Shown here: positions 18,535 through 27,195 of the stretch, piece by piece
Position numbering within the stretch: the first letter of the stretch is position 1
How the letters are laid out: each line of letters begins with the position of its first letter
Assembly (NCBI RefSeq): GCF_040361275.1
Contig: NZ_APNH01000003.1
Span: forward strand, 310,001 to 374,000
Origin: Salinisphaera sp. T31B1
Lineage (GTDB): Bacteria > Pseudomonadota > Gammaproteobacteria > Nevskiales > Salinisphaeraceae
Direction of reading: 5' to 3'
Length of the DNA: 64,000 bases
The notes under the pieces: generated by a model
Told to the model about the DNA's origin: nothing
What the model saw: only the letters and a program-made list of their open reading frames with translations
The model's database searches: none
Program-made: the position numbers and the translations under genes

Positions 18535-19800
18535 ATGAGCGAGAACACGCCACCGAAACTCGATCTGGTCGTGATCGGTAACGGCATGGCCGGGCTGCGC
18601 ACGCTCGAAGAGGTGCTCGATGCCGCGCCGGAGCGCTACAACGTGACCGTGTTCGGCGCCGAGCCGCATGTCAGCTACAACCGCATCATGCTTTCGCCCG
18701 TGTTGGCCGGCGACAAGGCCTTCGAGGAGATCGAGACCCACGGCCGCGACTGGTATGCCGGTCACGACATCGCCCTCCATACGGGCGAAGCCGTGGTGGA
18801 TATCGACCGGCGCCGGCGCATGGTCGTCTCGGACACCGGCCGCGAGATCGGCTACGACCGGCTGCTGCTGGCGACCGGTTCCACGCCGTTCATCCTGCCG
18901 GTGCCCGGGCACACGCTCGCAGGGGTGATCAGCTTTCGCGATATCGGCGATGTCCATCGCATGGTCGAGGCCAGCGAAAACGGTGGCCGGGCGGTCGTCA
19001 TCGGCGGCGGGCTGCTGGGCCTGGAAGCGGCCTACGGTCTGCACAAGCGCGGCATGGACGTGACCATCGTCCATCTCATGGACACGCTCATGGAACGCCA
19101 GCTCGATCCGGCAGCCGCCGAGCTGTTGCAGTATTCACTCGCCCAGCGTGGCCTGTCGTTTCGCATGGGCGCGAAAACGGCCGCCATTCTCGGCGACGAC
19201 GCAGGCCGGGTCGCGGGGCTGCGTTTCGACGATGCCGACGACTCCGAGATTGCCGCCGATCTCGTGGTGATGGCGGTAGGCATCCGCCCGAATGTGGATC
19301 TGGCGAAAAAAGCCGGTCTGCACTGCGAGAAGGGCATCGTCGTCAACGACACCATGCAGACCTACGATCCGCGGATCTATGCCGTGGGCGAATGCGTGGA
19401 GCATCGCCACTCGGTGTATGGCCTCGTCGCGCCGCTATGGGATCAGGCCAAGGTCTGTGCCAATCATCTGGCCTATCGCGGCCATACCCAGTACGAAGGC
19501 TCGGTGACCGCCACCCAGCTCAAGGTCACCGGCATCGATGTGTACTCGGCCGGCGATTTCTCGGCCGCCGAGGGCAGCGAGACCCTGATCTTTTCGGACG
19601 TGCGCCGCGGCGTCTACAAGCGCATCGTGCTGCGCGACGAGCGCGTGATCGGCGTGGTGCTTTATGGCGACACCCGCGACGGCGGCTGGTATTTCAAGCT
19701 CATGCGTGCGGGCACGAACGTCTCGGCGTTTCGCGATCAGCTGCTGTTCGGCCAGGTTTATGTGGCGCAGGACACGCCCGCCGCGGCGGAGGCGGCCTGA
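18535..19800 (+). CDS. NirB-like FAD/NAD(P)H oxidoreductase, nitrate reductase electron-transfer subunit
   Basis: Pyridine-nucleotide-disulphide oxidoreductase-type flavoprotein, 421 residues. It has an N-terminal FAD motif (VVIGNGMAGLRTLEEV), the NirB-type segment VSYNRIMLSPVLAGD, a second dinucleotide motif VVIGGGLLGLEAAYGL near residue 160, and an FAD-closing block IYAVGECVEHR. It corresponds to the first third of NirB and to the small NasC/NasB-type subunits of assimilatory nitrate reductase, but lacks a siroheme domain. It probably passes electrons from NAD(P)H to the catalytic subunit, whose start codon overlaps its stop (TGATG at 19798-19802). Confidence 0.88.
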   Translation: MSENTPPKLDLVVIGNGMAGLRTLEEVLDAAPERYNVTVFGAEPHVSYNRIMLSPVLAGDKAFEEIETHGRDWYAGHDIALHTGEAVVDIDRRRRMVVSDTGREIGYDRLLLATGSTPFILPVPGHTLAGVISFRDIGDVHRMVEASENGGRAVVIGGGLLGLEAAYGLHKRGMDVTIVHLMDTLMERQLDPAAAELLQYSLAQRGLSFRMGAKTAAILGDDAGRVAGLRFDDADDSEIAADLVVMAVGIRPNVDLAKKAGLHCEKGIVVNDTMQTYDPRIYAVGECVEHRHSVYGLVAPLWDQAKVCANHLAYRGHTQYEGSVTATQLKVTGIDVYSAGDFSAAEGSETLIFSDVRRGVYKRIVLRDERVIGVVLYGDTRDGGWYFKLMRAGTNVSAFRDQLLFGQVYVAQDTPAAAEAA

Positions 19801-22472
19801 TGACCGGCCTGACCACGCGTACCACCTGTCCGTATTGCGGCGTGGGCTGCGGCGTGAATGCTGTGGTCGAGAACGGCGCCGTGCGCGTGGCCGGCGACGC
19901 GGCGCATCCGTCCAATCTGGGCAGCCTGTGTTCCAAGGGCACGGCACTGGCCGACACGGTCGGCCTCGACGGGCGGCTGCTCCATCCGATGGTGGACGGC
20001 CGGCGTGCGAGCTGGGACAACGCGCTCGACGAGGTCGCGGCGCGCTTTGGCGAGATCATCGCTGAACACGGCCCCGACGCGGTGGCCTTCTATGTCTCCG
20101 GCCAGCTGCTCACCGAGGACTATTACGTCGCCAACAAGCTGATGAAGGGCTATATCGGCTCGGCGAATATCGATACCAACTCGCGGCTGTGTATGTCGTC
20201 GGCGGTGGCCGGCCACAAGCGCGCCTTCGGCGAGGACGTGGTGCCCGGCTGCTACGAGGATCTGGAACGCGCCGACCTTGTTGTTTTGGTCGGCTCGAAC
20301 ACGGCCTGGTGTCACCCGGTGGTCTACCAGCGCATCGTCGCCGCGCAGGAGAACGACCCCAACAAGAAACTCGTGGTGATCGATCCGCGCCGGACGGCCA
20401 CCGCCGAAGGCGCCGATCTGCATCTGCCGCTCGCGCCCGGGACCGACGTGCATCTGTTCAATGGCCTGCTGGGCTATCTGGCCGGGCAGGGGGTCAGCAG
20501 CGATCTGCCCGGTGCGCAGGAGGCTGTTGCCGAGGCCCGCGAGATCGGCGATATCGATGCAGTGGCCGAGGCCTGCGGCGTGGATGCCAGCACGGTAACA
20601 GCCTTTTTCGAGTTGTTTGCCCAGACCGAACGCACGGTCACCGTCTTTTCCCAGGGCGTGAACCAGTCCTCGGCCGGCACCGACAAGGTCAACGCCATTC
20701 TCAACTGCCATCTGCTGACCGACCGTATCGGCAAGCCCGGGGCCTGCCCGTTCTCGATCACCGGTCAGCCCAATGCCATGGGCGGGCGCGAGGTGGGTGG
20801 GCTGTCCAGCACGCTGGCCGCGCATATGGGCTTCGACGGCGCCGATCGTGTCCGGCGGTTCTGGGATTCGCCCGTGATCGCGCGCGAGCCCGGCCTGAAA
20901 GCGGTGGAACTGTTCGAGGCGATCGAGTCCGGCCAGGTCAAGGCGGTCTGGATCATGGCGACCAATCCGCTGGTGAGCCTGCCGCATGCCGATCGTGCCA
21001 AACGCGCACTTGAAGCCTGCGAGTTCGTGGCCGTGTCCGACTGCATGCGCCATACCGATACGGTCGATCGCGCGCATGTGCTGCTGCCGGCCGCGGCCTG
21101 GGGCGAAAAGAGCGGCACGGTCACCAATTCCGAACGCATCATTTCGCGCCAGCGCGCGTTCTTGCCCATGCCGGGCGCGGCGCGTGCGGACTGGGACATC
21201 ATCTGCGACGTCGCGCGCCGGATGGGCTTCGACGGTTTCGATTTCGACAGCCCGGCGGCGATCTTTCGTGAGCATGCGGCACTCACCGCGTTCGAAAACG
21301 ACGGCGAGCGTGTGCTCGATCTCGATGGCCTGAGCGATCTCGCCGACAGCGAATACGACACGCTCGAGCCGGTACGCTGGCCCGTGCATGCCACGCAGGC
21401 TCTGCGTGCCGCGGGTGCGATGCCGGTCGCACAGGACAGCCGGCGTCTATTCGCCGATGGCGTCTATCCCACATCGGATGGCCGGGCGCATCTGGTCGCG
21501 GTGACGCCACGCGGTCCGGCCAATGGGGTCAGCGATCAATGGCCACTGGCACTGAATACCGGGCGCATACGCGATCACTGGCACACGATGACGCGCACGG
21601 CCAAATCCGCGCGGCTGTCGGCCCATATTCCGGAGCCGTTCGTGGAAGTGCACTCGGATGACGCCCAAAGCTACGGCGTGAACGACGGTGCCATCGCGAC
21701 CGTATCGACCGCGCTGGGCGAGGCCCAGCTACGCGTGATCGTCACCGACGGTCAGCGCCAGGGCGCGCTGTTCGTACCCATGCACTGGAACGACCAGTTC
21801 GCCGCCCGCGCACGCGTCGGCGCGCTCGCCAATCCGGCCGTCTGTCCGATCTCGGGCGAGCCGGAGTTCAAGCACACGCCGGCGGCTATCGCGGCCTTTG
21901 ACGCGGCCTGGCATGGCTTCATTCTCGCCAGCCGGCCGCTGCTTCTGGCCGGCGAGGCGAGTATCGACTACTGGGTGAAGATTCCGGGCGAGCGCTTCTA
22001 TCGCTACGAGGTCGCAGGCCTGCATACCCCCGACGACTGGGCCGCGACCGTACGCGCCTGGATCGGCGTGGGCGAGCGCACGGCAGACTGGCTGGAAGCG
22101 GCGGATACGGCCGCCGGGCGTTACCGCGCCGCGCATATGGATGCCGGGCACGTCGAGGCCTGTGTGTTCATCGCTCCCGAGCCCGCCGCGCTACCCGATC
22201 GCAGCTGGCTTTCCAGCCTGTTCACCGGCGAGCCGGTCGACGAGGCCGAACGCGCGGGCCTGCTCGCGGGCCGCCCGGCCGACCCCGGTACAGACCCGGG
22301 CCCGCAGGTGTGCTCCTGCTTCGGCGTCGGTCGCAACACGATTGCGCGGGCGATCGATGCACACGGCCTGACCAGCGTGGCCGCGGTCGGCGACGCGCTC
22401 GATGCCGGCACCAACTGCGGCTCCTGCAAGCCCGAGATCGCCGCGCTGATAGAAGCGCAGGCGGGCGAATGA
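19800..22472 (+). CDS. nasA: Assimilatory nitrate reductase catalytic subunit
   Basis: Molybdopterin (bis-MGD) reductase that reduces nitrate to nitrite in the cytoplasm, 890 residues. The N-terminal [4Fe-4S] site has C10, C13, C17 (CPYCGVGC) and C44 (SLCSKG). The body has typical molybdopterin blocks (SSAVAGHKRAFGED, TGQPNAMGGREVGG, NTGRIRDHWHTMTR). The C-terminal 53 residues form a Bfd-like [2Fe-2S] domain with C838, C840, C873 and C876, as in Klebsiella NasA and NirB. ATG 19800 overlaps the preceding stop by one base; residues read further upstream in the same frame are out-of-frame translation of the flavoprotein gene. Confidence 0.95.
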   Translation: MTGLTTRTTCPYCGVGCGVNAVVENGAVRVAGDAAHPSNLGSLCSKGTALADTVGLDGRLLHPMVDGRRASWDNALDEVAARFGEIIAEHGPDAVAFYVSGQLLTEDYYVANKLMKGYIGSANIDTNSRLCMSSAVAGHKRAFGEDVVPGCYEDLERADLVVLVGSNTAWCHPVVYQRIVAAQENDPNKKLVVIDPRRTATAEGADLHLPLAPGTDVHLFNGLLGYLAGQGVSSDLPGAQEAVAEAREIGDIDAVAEACGVDASTVTAFFELFAQTERTVTVFSQGVNQSSAGTDKVNAILNCHLLTDRIGKPGACPFSITGQPNAMGGREVGGLSSTLAAHMGFDGADRVRRFWDSPVIAREPGLKAVELFEAIESGQVKAVWIMATNPLVSLPHADRAKRALEACEFVAVSDCMRHTDTVDRAHVLLPAAAWGEKSGTVTNSERIISRQRAFLPMPGAARADWDIICDVARRMGFDGFDFDSPAAIFREHAALTAFENDGERVLDLDGLSDLADSEYDTLEPVRWPVHATQALRAAGAMPVAQDSRRLFADGVYPTSDGRAHLVAVTPRGPANGVSDQWPLALNTGRIRDHWHTMTRTAKSARLSAHIPEPFVEVHSDDAQSYGVNDGAIATVSTALGEAQLRVIVTDGQRQGALFVPMHWNDQFAARARVGALANPAVCPISGEPEFKHTPAAIAAFDAAWHGFILASRPLLLAGEASIDYWVKIPGERFYRYEVAGLHTPDDWAATVRAWIGVGERTADWLEAADTAAGRYRAAHMDAGHVEACVFIAPEPAALPDRSWLSSLFTGEPVDEAERAGLLAGRPADPGTDPGPQVCSCFGVGRNTIARAIDAHGLTSVAAVGDALDAGTNCGSCKPEIAALIEAQAGE

Positions 22473-22521
22473 TTCATCCCGATTTCATCGACAACCGTTC
22501 GACCACACGGATCGACCCCTC

Positions 22522-24453
22522 ATGAGCACACAGGATTTCGACGAAGAACAGCAGCGCTATCTCAAGGGCGTGACCGCCGGGCTGCATATCGCCCGCGGCG
22601 TGCCCGGCATGACCGGACTGACCACCGGCAAGCGTCTGCGCCCCGACGATTTTCATTCCCAGGCGCGTATTCGGGCCCAGGCGATGGGCGGCGAGCTGAC
22701 CAGCCAGGAGGAGGCCAAGGCCGATCTCAACCCCAACGACATGTGGAACGAGATGGTGGCGCTGGCCAACCTGGGCGAGTATCCGAAAGGCGGCGACGTG
22801 TTCCTGATGAAGGGGCGCGGGTTGTTCTATGTCGCGCCCAATCAGGACAGCTACATGTGCCGGCTGCGCATGCCCGGCGGCATCTTCTCGTCGCATCAGT
22901 TTCGTGCCGTGGCCGACCTGGCCGAGGCCTACGGCGGCGGCTATACCCATGTCACCACGCGCGCCAATCTGCAGATTCGCGAGATCGGGCCGCGGGATTC
23001 GGTGAACGTGCTGATGGGCCTGCAGGACGTCGGCATCCTCAATCAAGGCAGCGGCGGGGACAACATCCGCAACATCACCGGCAGTCCGCTGGCCGGCATC
23101 GATCCGGACGAACTGATCGACGTCACGCCCTACTGCCGGGCGATGCACCACCATATCCTCAACCACCGCGAGCTCTACGGCCTGCCGCGCAAGTTCAATA
23201 TCGCCTTCGATGGCGGCGGGCGGATCAGCGCGCTGGAAGGCACCAACGACATCGGTTTTTCTGCCGTGCTGCCCAAGGCCGATGGACCGTTGCCGCGACG
23301 GCCGTACTTCCGCATGGGCCTGGGCGGCATCACCGGCCACAAGGACTTCGCCCGCGATACCGGCGTCATGCTCAAACCCGAGGAATGTGTTCCCGTCGCG
23401 CACGCGGTGCTGCACGTGTTTCTGGCCAACGGCGATCGCACCAGCCGCGACAAGGCGCGGCTGAAGTACGTGCTCGATCGCTGGGGCTTCGACAAGTTCA
23501 TGCGCGAGGTACAGAAAAAACTGCCGTTCACCCTGCGCCGCTACCCGCTGTCGCGTTGCGAGGCCCGGCACCCGGTGGACAAGGCCGGGCATGTGGGCAT
23601 CCACGATCAGGTCGACGACAAGCAGTATGTCGGTATCGTGCTGCCGGTCGGCCGGCTGACCGTCGACCAGATGCACGGTCTGGCCGATCTCGCCGATCGC
23701 CATGCCGACGCGAAGATGCGTACCACCGTCTGGCAGAACCTGGTGCTCGGTAATGTCGACCGATCCGCTATGGACGCGCTCGTGGCCGGCATCGAAAAGC
23801 TCGGCCTGCATGTGCACGCCAGTCCCGCGCGTACCGGCATGGTGGCCTGTACCGGCAGCTTCGGCTGCAAGTTCGCCAACGCCGAAACCAAGGCCAAGGC
23901 GCTCACGCTGGTCGATCATCTCGAGGACACGCTGGCGCTGGACGCGCCGCTCAATATCCATATGACCGGCTGCCCGAACTCCTGTGCCCAGCACTATGTC
24001 GGCGATATCGGGCTGCTCGGCGCGCGCGTGAGCGATCCCGACGCCGTCGACCCGGAAGAGGCCGATCAGGTCGATGGTTTCCATGTCTATATCGGCGGCG
24101 GCTACGAAGACGAGCAGGGCATCGCCCGCGAGCTGGCGACCGCCATTCCGGCCGTGCACCTGAACGCCTATCTGGAGAACCTGCTCGGGCTGTATCTCGA
24201 CGAGCGCAACGCCAGCGAGCGATTCGTGGCCTATGCCCGGCGCCAGGATATCGACGAGCTCAGGCAGCGGCTCGCCGAGCGCTCGGACAAAGCCGGGCAA
24301 GCCCAGCGCGAATCCGAAGAAAAAGCGTATTCCGAAGCCGAGGCCCGGGCCGATACGCCCGAACAGGCCAAGACCGAACGCGATGACGCGGCCACCGACG
24401 ATTACGACCGGTCGCCGGACGAGGCGGACGACGACGAGCAGAAAACGGCCTGA
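22522..24453 (+). CDS. Siroheme nitrite/sulfite reductase hemoprotein
   Basis: Siroheme/[4Fe-4S] six-electron reductase, 643 residues, probably reducing nitrite to ammonium given its place in the nas operon. The cluster-siroheme cysteines are C443 and C449 (C-x5-C, CTGSFGC) and C484 and C488 (C-x3-C, TGCPNSC). The duplicated ferredoxin-like half-domains are seen as THVTTRANLQIREI and the second GNVDRS region. After about residue 585 comes a hydrophilic, strongly acidic tail (many E, D, Q, A) absent from typical NirA or CysI proteins. A sulfite-reducing role cannot be excluded, since families overlap; the flavoprotein that follows is its likely electron donor. Confidence 0.9.
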   Translation: MSTQDFDEEQQRYLKGVTAGLHIARGVPGMTGLTTGKRLRPDDFHSQARIRAQAMGGELTSQEEAKADLNPNDMWNEMVALANLGEYPKGGDVFLMKGRGLFYVAPNQDSYMCRLRMPGGIFSSHQFRAVADLAEAYGGGYTHVTTRANLQIREIGPRDSVNVLMGLQDVGILNQGSGGDNIRNITGSPLAGIDPDELIDVTPYCRAMHHHILNHRELYGLPRKFNIAFDGGGRISALEGTNDIGFSAVLPKADGPLPRRPYFRMGLGGITGHKDFARDTGVMLKPEECVPVAHAVLHVFLANGDRTSRDKARLKYVLDRWGFDKFMREVQKKLPFTLRRYPLSRCEARHPVDKAGHVGIHDQVDDKQYVGIVLPVGRLTVDQMHGLADLADRHADAKMRTTVWQNLVLGNVDRSAMDALVAGIEKLGLHVHASPARTGMVACTGSFGCKFANAETKAKALTLVDHLEDTLALDAPLNIHMTGCPNSCAQHYVGDIGLLGARVSDPDAVDPEEADQVDGFHVYIGGGYEDEQGIARELATAIPAVHLNAYLENLLGLYLDERNASERFVAYARRQDIDELRQRLAERSDKAGQAQRESEEKAYSEAEARADTPEQAKTERDDAATDDYDRSPDEADDDEQKTA

Positions 24454-24514
24454 GCGACGCGTCGTTCAAGACGGTGATCCGCAGGAAAGCAAAAGCGCGA
24501 GCACGAGGTAACCC

Positions 24515-26080
24515 ATGCCCACACAAGTCGATCTGATTCCCGAGGACGCGCCGTTCGAGGCCGAGCAGCGCGAATGGCTCAACGGCCTGATTGCCGCACT
24601 CGCCGGTTGGGAAGGCTCGCTCGGCGGGGGCGATCAGGGCGGCGGCGAGGCCAAGGAGTCCTTTCCCTGGCACGACCCGGCCATGGAAATGGACGAGCGC
24701 ATGGAACTGGCCGAAGGCAAGCCGCACGAGCGCCAGCTGATGGCTGCCATGGCCCAGCTCGACTGTGGCCAGTGCGGCTATCTGTGCAAGACCTATGCAG
24801 AAGCCATCGCCTTCGAAGGCGAGGATCTCAACCGCTGCGTGCCGGGGGCCAAGGAAACCGAGCGCAAGCTCAAGGAGCTGGTTGCCGAGCATGACGCGGC
24901 CAACAGTGGCAGCGGCGAAGAAGAAAAGCCCAAGCCCGAGCCCAAGCCGAAGAAGAAGGCGCCGCTGGGCACGCGCGACAACCCCTACATGGCGAAGCTC
25001 AAGTCGAGCACGCCGCTCAATGCCGAAGGCTCGACCAAGGACACCCGCCACGTGGTGATCGATCTGGGCGATTCCGGTATCGAATACCAAGCCGGCGATT
25101 CGATGGGCATCTACCCGGAGAACGACCCGCGCACGGTCGATGCGATCCTGGCGGATATCGATGCCTCGGGTGGCGAGAAGGTGAAGGCCCCGGACGGCGA
25201 GAACAAGCTCCTGCGCCAAGTGCTGCTCAAGGACGTGGATATCACCAAGCCCAGCGACGAAGTCGTCTCCGTGCTGGCGGAATCCGCTACCGACGCCGAT
25301 GAAGCAGAGGATCTGCGCATGCTCGCCGAACGCGGCGTGGAAGAGGGCCAGACCCTGCTCGAGATCGTGCGCGTCTATCCGAGTGCGCGGCCCAAAGTGC
25401 AGGCGATGGTCGACGCGCTCGGCCCGTTGCAGCCGCGACTGTATTCGATCGCCTCGTCGTCGCGGGTCTATCCGAACGAGATTCATACCACCGTCGCCGT
25501 GGTGAAGACCGCGGTCTATGGCCGTGGCTACAAGGGCGTGGCGTCCACATTCCTTGCCAAGCGGCTGTCGCGCCACGGCGAAGTACCGTTGTATATCCAG
25601 CCTAGCCAGGAATTTCGTGTGTGCGCCGACCCCGATCATCCCGCGATCATGATCGGCCCGGGTACCGGCATCGCGCCGTTCATGGCCTTTCTGCAGGAAC
25701 GCGAGGCACGCGGCGATGCCGGCAGGAACTGGGTCTTTTTCGGCAACCCGGAATCGGCGAAAGACCATATCTACAAGGATCAGCTCGAGAAATGGCGCCA
25801 CGGCGGGCTGATCAGCCGGCTCACGCTCGCTTTCTCGCGCGATCAGCAGGACAAGGTCTATGTCCAGGACCGCATGCGCGAACAGGCACGCGAGTTCTGG
25901 GCCTGGTTGGAGGCGGGTGCCGTGATCTATATCTGCGGCGACGCCGAGCGCATGGCCAAGGACGTGGATACGGCGTTGCACGACATCGTCGCCGAGCAGG
26001 GCCGGCTGAGCGAAGCCGAAGCCAGGCGCTATGTGGAAACGCTGTCGTCCGAGCATCGCTACCTGCGCGACGTGTACTAG
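24515..26080 (+). CDS. Fe-S/FAD sulfite-reductase-type flavoprotein (donor to nitrite reductase)
   Basis: NADPH-linked flavoprotein of 521 residues related to the C-terminal FAD/NADPH half of CysJ. Instead of an FMN flavodoxin domain it has a small Fe-S module with C84, C87, C91 (CGQCGYLC) and C108 (RCVPG), then a Lys/Pro/Glu-rich linker at about residues 134-150. The FAD site RLYSIASS is at 308-315, the NADPH site GPGTGIAPF at 381-389, ICGD near 473-475, and the protein ends YLRDVY, as CysJ ends in a similar tyrosine. It is 61 bases after the hemoprotein, so it probably supplies electrons to nitrite reduction. Similar proteins are annotated as sulfite reductase alpha subunits, sometimes fused to nitrate reductase. 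Confidence 0.87.
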   Translation: MPTQVDLIPEDAPFEAEQREWLNGLIAALAGWEGSLGGGDQGGGEAKESFPWHDPAMEMDERMELAEGKPHERQLMAAMAQLDCGQCGYLCKTYAEAIAFEGEDLNRCVPGAKETERKLKELVAEHDAANSGSGEEEKPKPEPKPKKKAPLGTRDNPYMAKLKSSTPLNAEGSTKDTRHVVIDLGDSGIEYQAGDSMGIYPENDPRTVDAILADIDASGGEKVKAPDGENKLLRQVLLKDVDITKPSDEVVSVLAESATDADEAEDLRMLAERGVEEGQTLLEIVRVYPSARPKVQAMVDALGPLQPRLYSIASSSRVYPNEIHTTVAVVKTAVYGRGYKGVASTFLAKRLSRHGEVPLYIQPSQEFRVCADPDHPAIMIGPGTGIAPFMAFLQEREARGDAGRNWVFFGNPESAKDHIYKDQLEKWRHGGLISRLTLAFSRDQQDKVYVQDRMREQAREFWAWLEAGAVIYICGDAERMAKDVDTALHDIVAEQGRLSEAEARRYVETLSSEHRYLRDVY

Positions 26081-26204
26081 CTTTGTTCAGCGGCGTCCTG
26101 ATGGCTGCCGTGAAGGGCCTGCCTATAGGGCCAGGCCGGTCGGTCGTGCCGGCGGCCACCGGGGCGCGGCGATGATCGGCGCGGCGCGCATCGACCTGTT
26201 TCAG

Positions 26205-26981
26205 TCAGCGCTCATAGGCGATGGCCAGCCGCAGGGTATGGTCGGCCGCGGCATGGCCAAGGCCCCACAGCAGGCCCAACTGGAGATTCAGCGAAGCCTC
26301 GTCGTCGACCGGAATCGTGCCGAACAGTGCCGGGCCCAGACGATCGCCAGGCGCGTAGGCCGCGGTGGCGTCGTCGTCCTCTTCATCGGCGAATTCGCGC
26401 TCACCGAACCCCTGTACGCCGAACGCGATGCGCTTGCCGGCCGGCCAGCTCGCCTGCCACCCGTAGCTCAGGCCGATGTCCGGCGCACTCGTGATCGCGC
26501 GATCGACGAATACATTGGCGCGCAGCGTGAGCGTGCCCAGTCGACGTTCGAACACCGGGCCGACCACCAGCTCGTCGTCGGCGTCGTCCACGGTCGCGAT
26601 CTCGTAGGACAGGAACAGGCCCAGATCCACCCATGGGTTGCCGGCCGGCGTGAGCTGGAAGACGTTCTCGATCTGCACCTGCGCGAGTCGCGCCACGCTG
26701 TCGAAGCCGTCGACGATGACCGGAGAGACGCTCGCGCGCCAGAAACCGGTCGGGCTGTAGCCGAGCTCCAGCCGGTATTCGCGGGCATGATTGTCGCCGT
26801 GCCGGTTGCCATCCAGATGATAGTAGCGGGCTTCGAGCTCGGCCTCGCCGGCTTCGACCATGGGCGAGTAGATCTCGTCGTCCGGGCCGACGTCGGCGCC
26901 GCAGGTCGGACTCAAACACAGCAGTACGATCGACAGGACCGGCCAGGCGGCACGACCTGCGACAGAGCGCGTCCGGGACAT
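26205..26981 (-). CDS. Predicted outer-membrane beta-barrel protein, function unknown
   Basis: Secreted protein of 258 residues. It has an N-terminal signal peptide (basic start, hydrophobic VLSIVLLCL, probable cleavage after TCGA). The rest alternates polar and hydrophobic residues in a beta-strand pattern (AELEARYYHLDGN, REYRLELGYSP, LGLFLSYEIATV, LRLAIAYER at the very end), as in small outer-membrane barrels that fit no named family I can recognise. It ends with a terminal strand in YER rather than F. It is monocistronic, convergent with the nitrate operon (124 bases apart) and divergent from the M20 hydrolase gene. Confidence 0.7.
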   Translation of the reverse strand: MSRTRSVAGRAAWPVLSIVLLCLSPTCGADVGPDDEIYSPMVEAGEAELEARYYHLDGNRHGDNHAREYRLELGYSPTGFWRASVSPVIVDGFDSVARLAQVQIENVFQLTPAGNPWVDLGLFLSYEIATVDDADDELVVGPVFERRLGTLTLRANVFVDRAITSAPDIGLSYGWQASWPAGKRIAFGVQGFGEREFADEEDDDATAAYAPGDRLGPALFGTIPVDDEASLNLQLGLLWGLGHAAADHTLRLAIAYER

Positions 26982-27195
26982 TGGGGCGGCTTCCGGCCAG
27001 GGGGTGATGACACGATAGTGCCCGTGGCCCGGATGCCGGGCAACGGACAGCGCCCGAGCGGTCGCCGGACTGGCTGCGCGCTAGACGATGGTCGTAGATG
27101 CCGTCGCCTCTTCCGTCGAACCATGTATGCGACACTTATCGGCTGATTTGCCCGGGCCGGATCGCTCCATCGACGGCCCAACCTAACGAGGCGCC

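Noticed and set aside
19392-19799. N-terminal extension of the nitrate reductase reading frame
   Set aside because: It lies inside the FAD oxidoreductase gene in another frame and precedes the true N-terminal CPYCGVGC; ATG at 19800 is the start.
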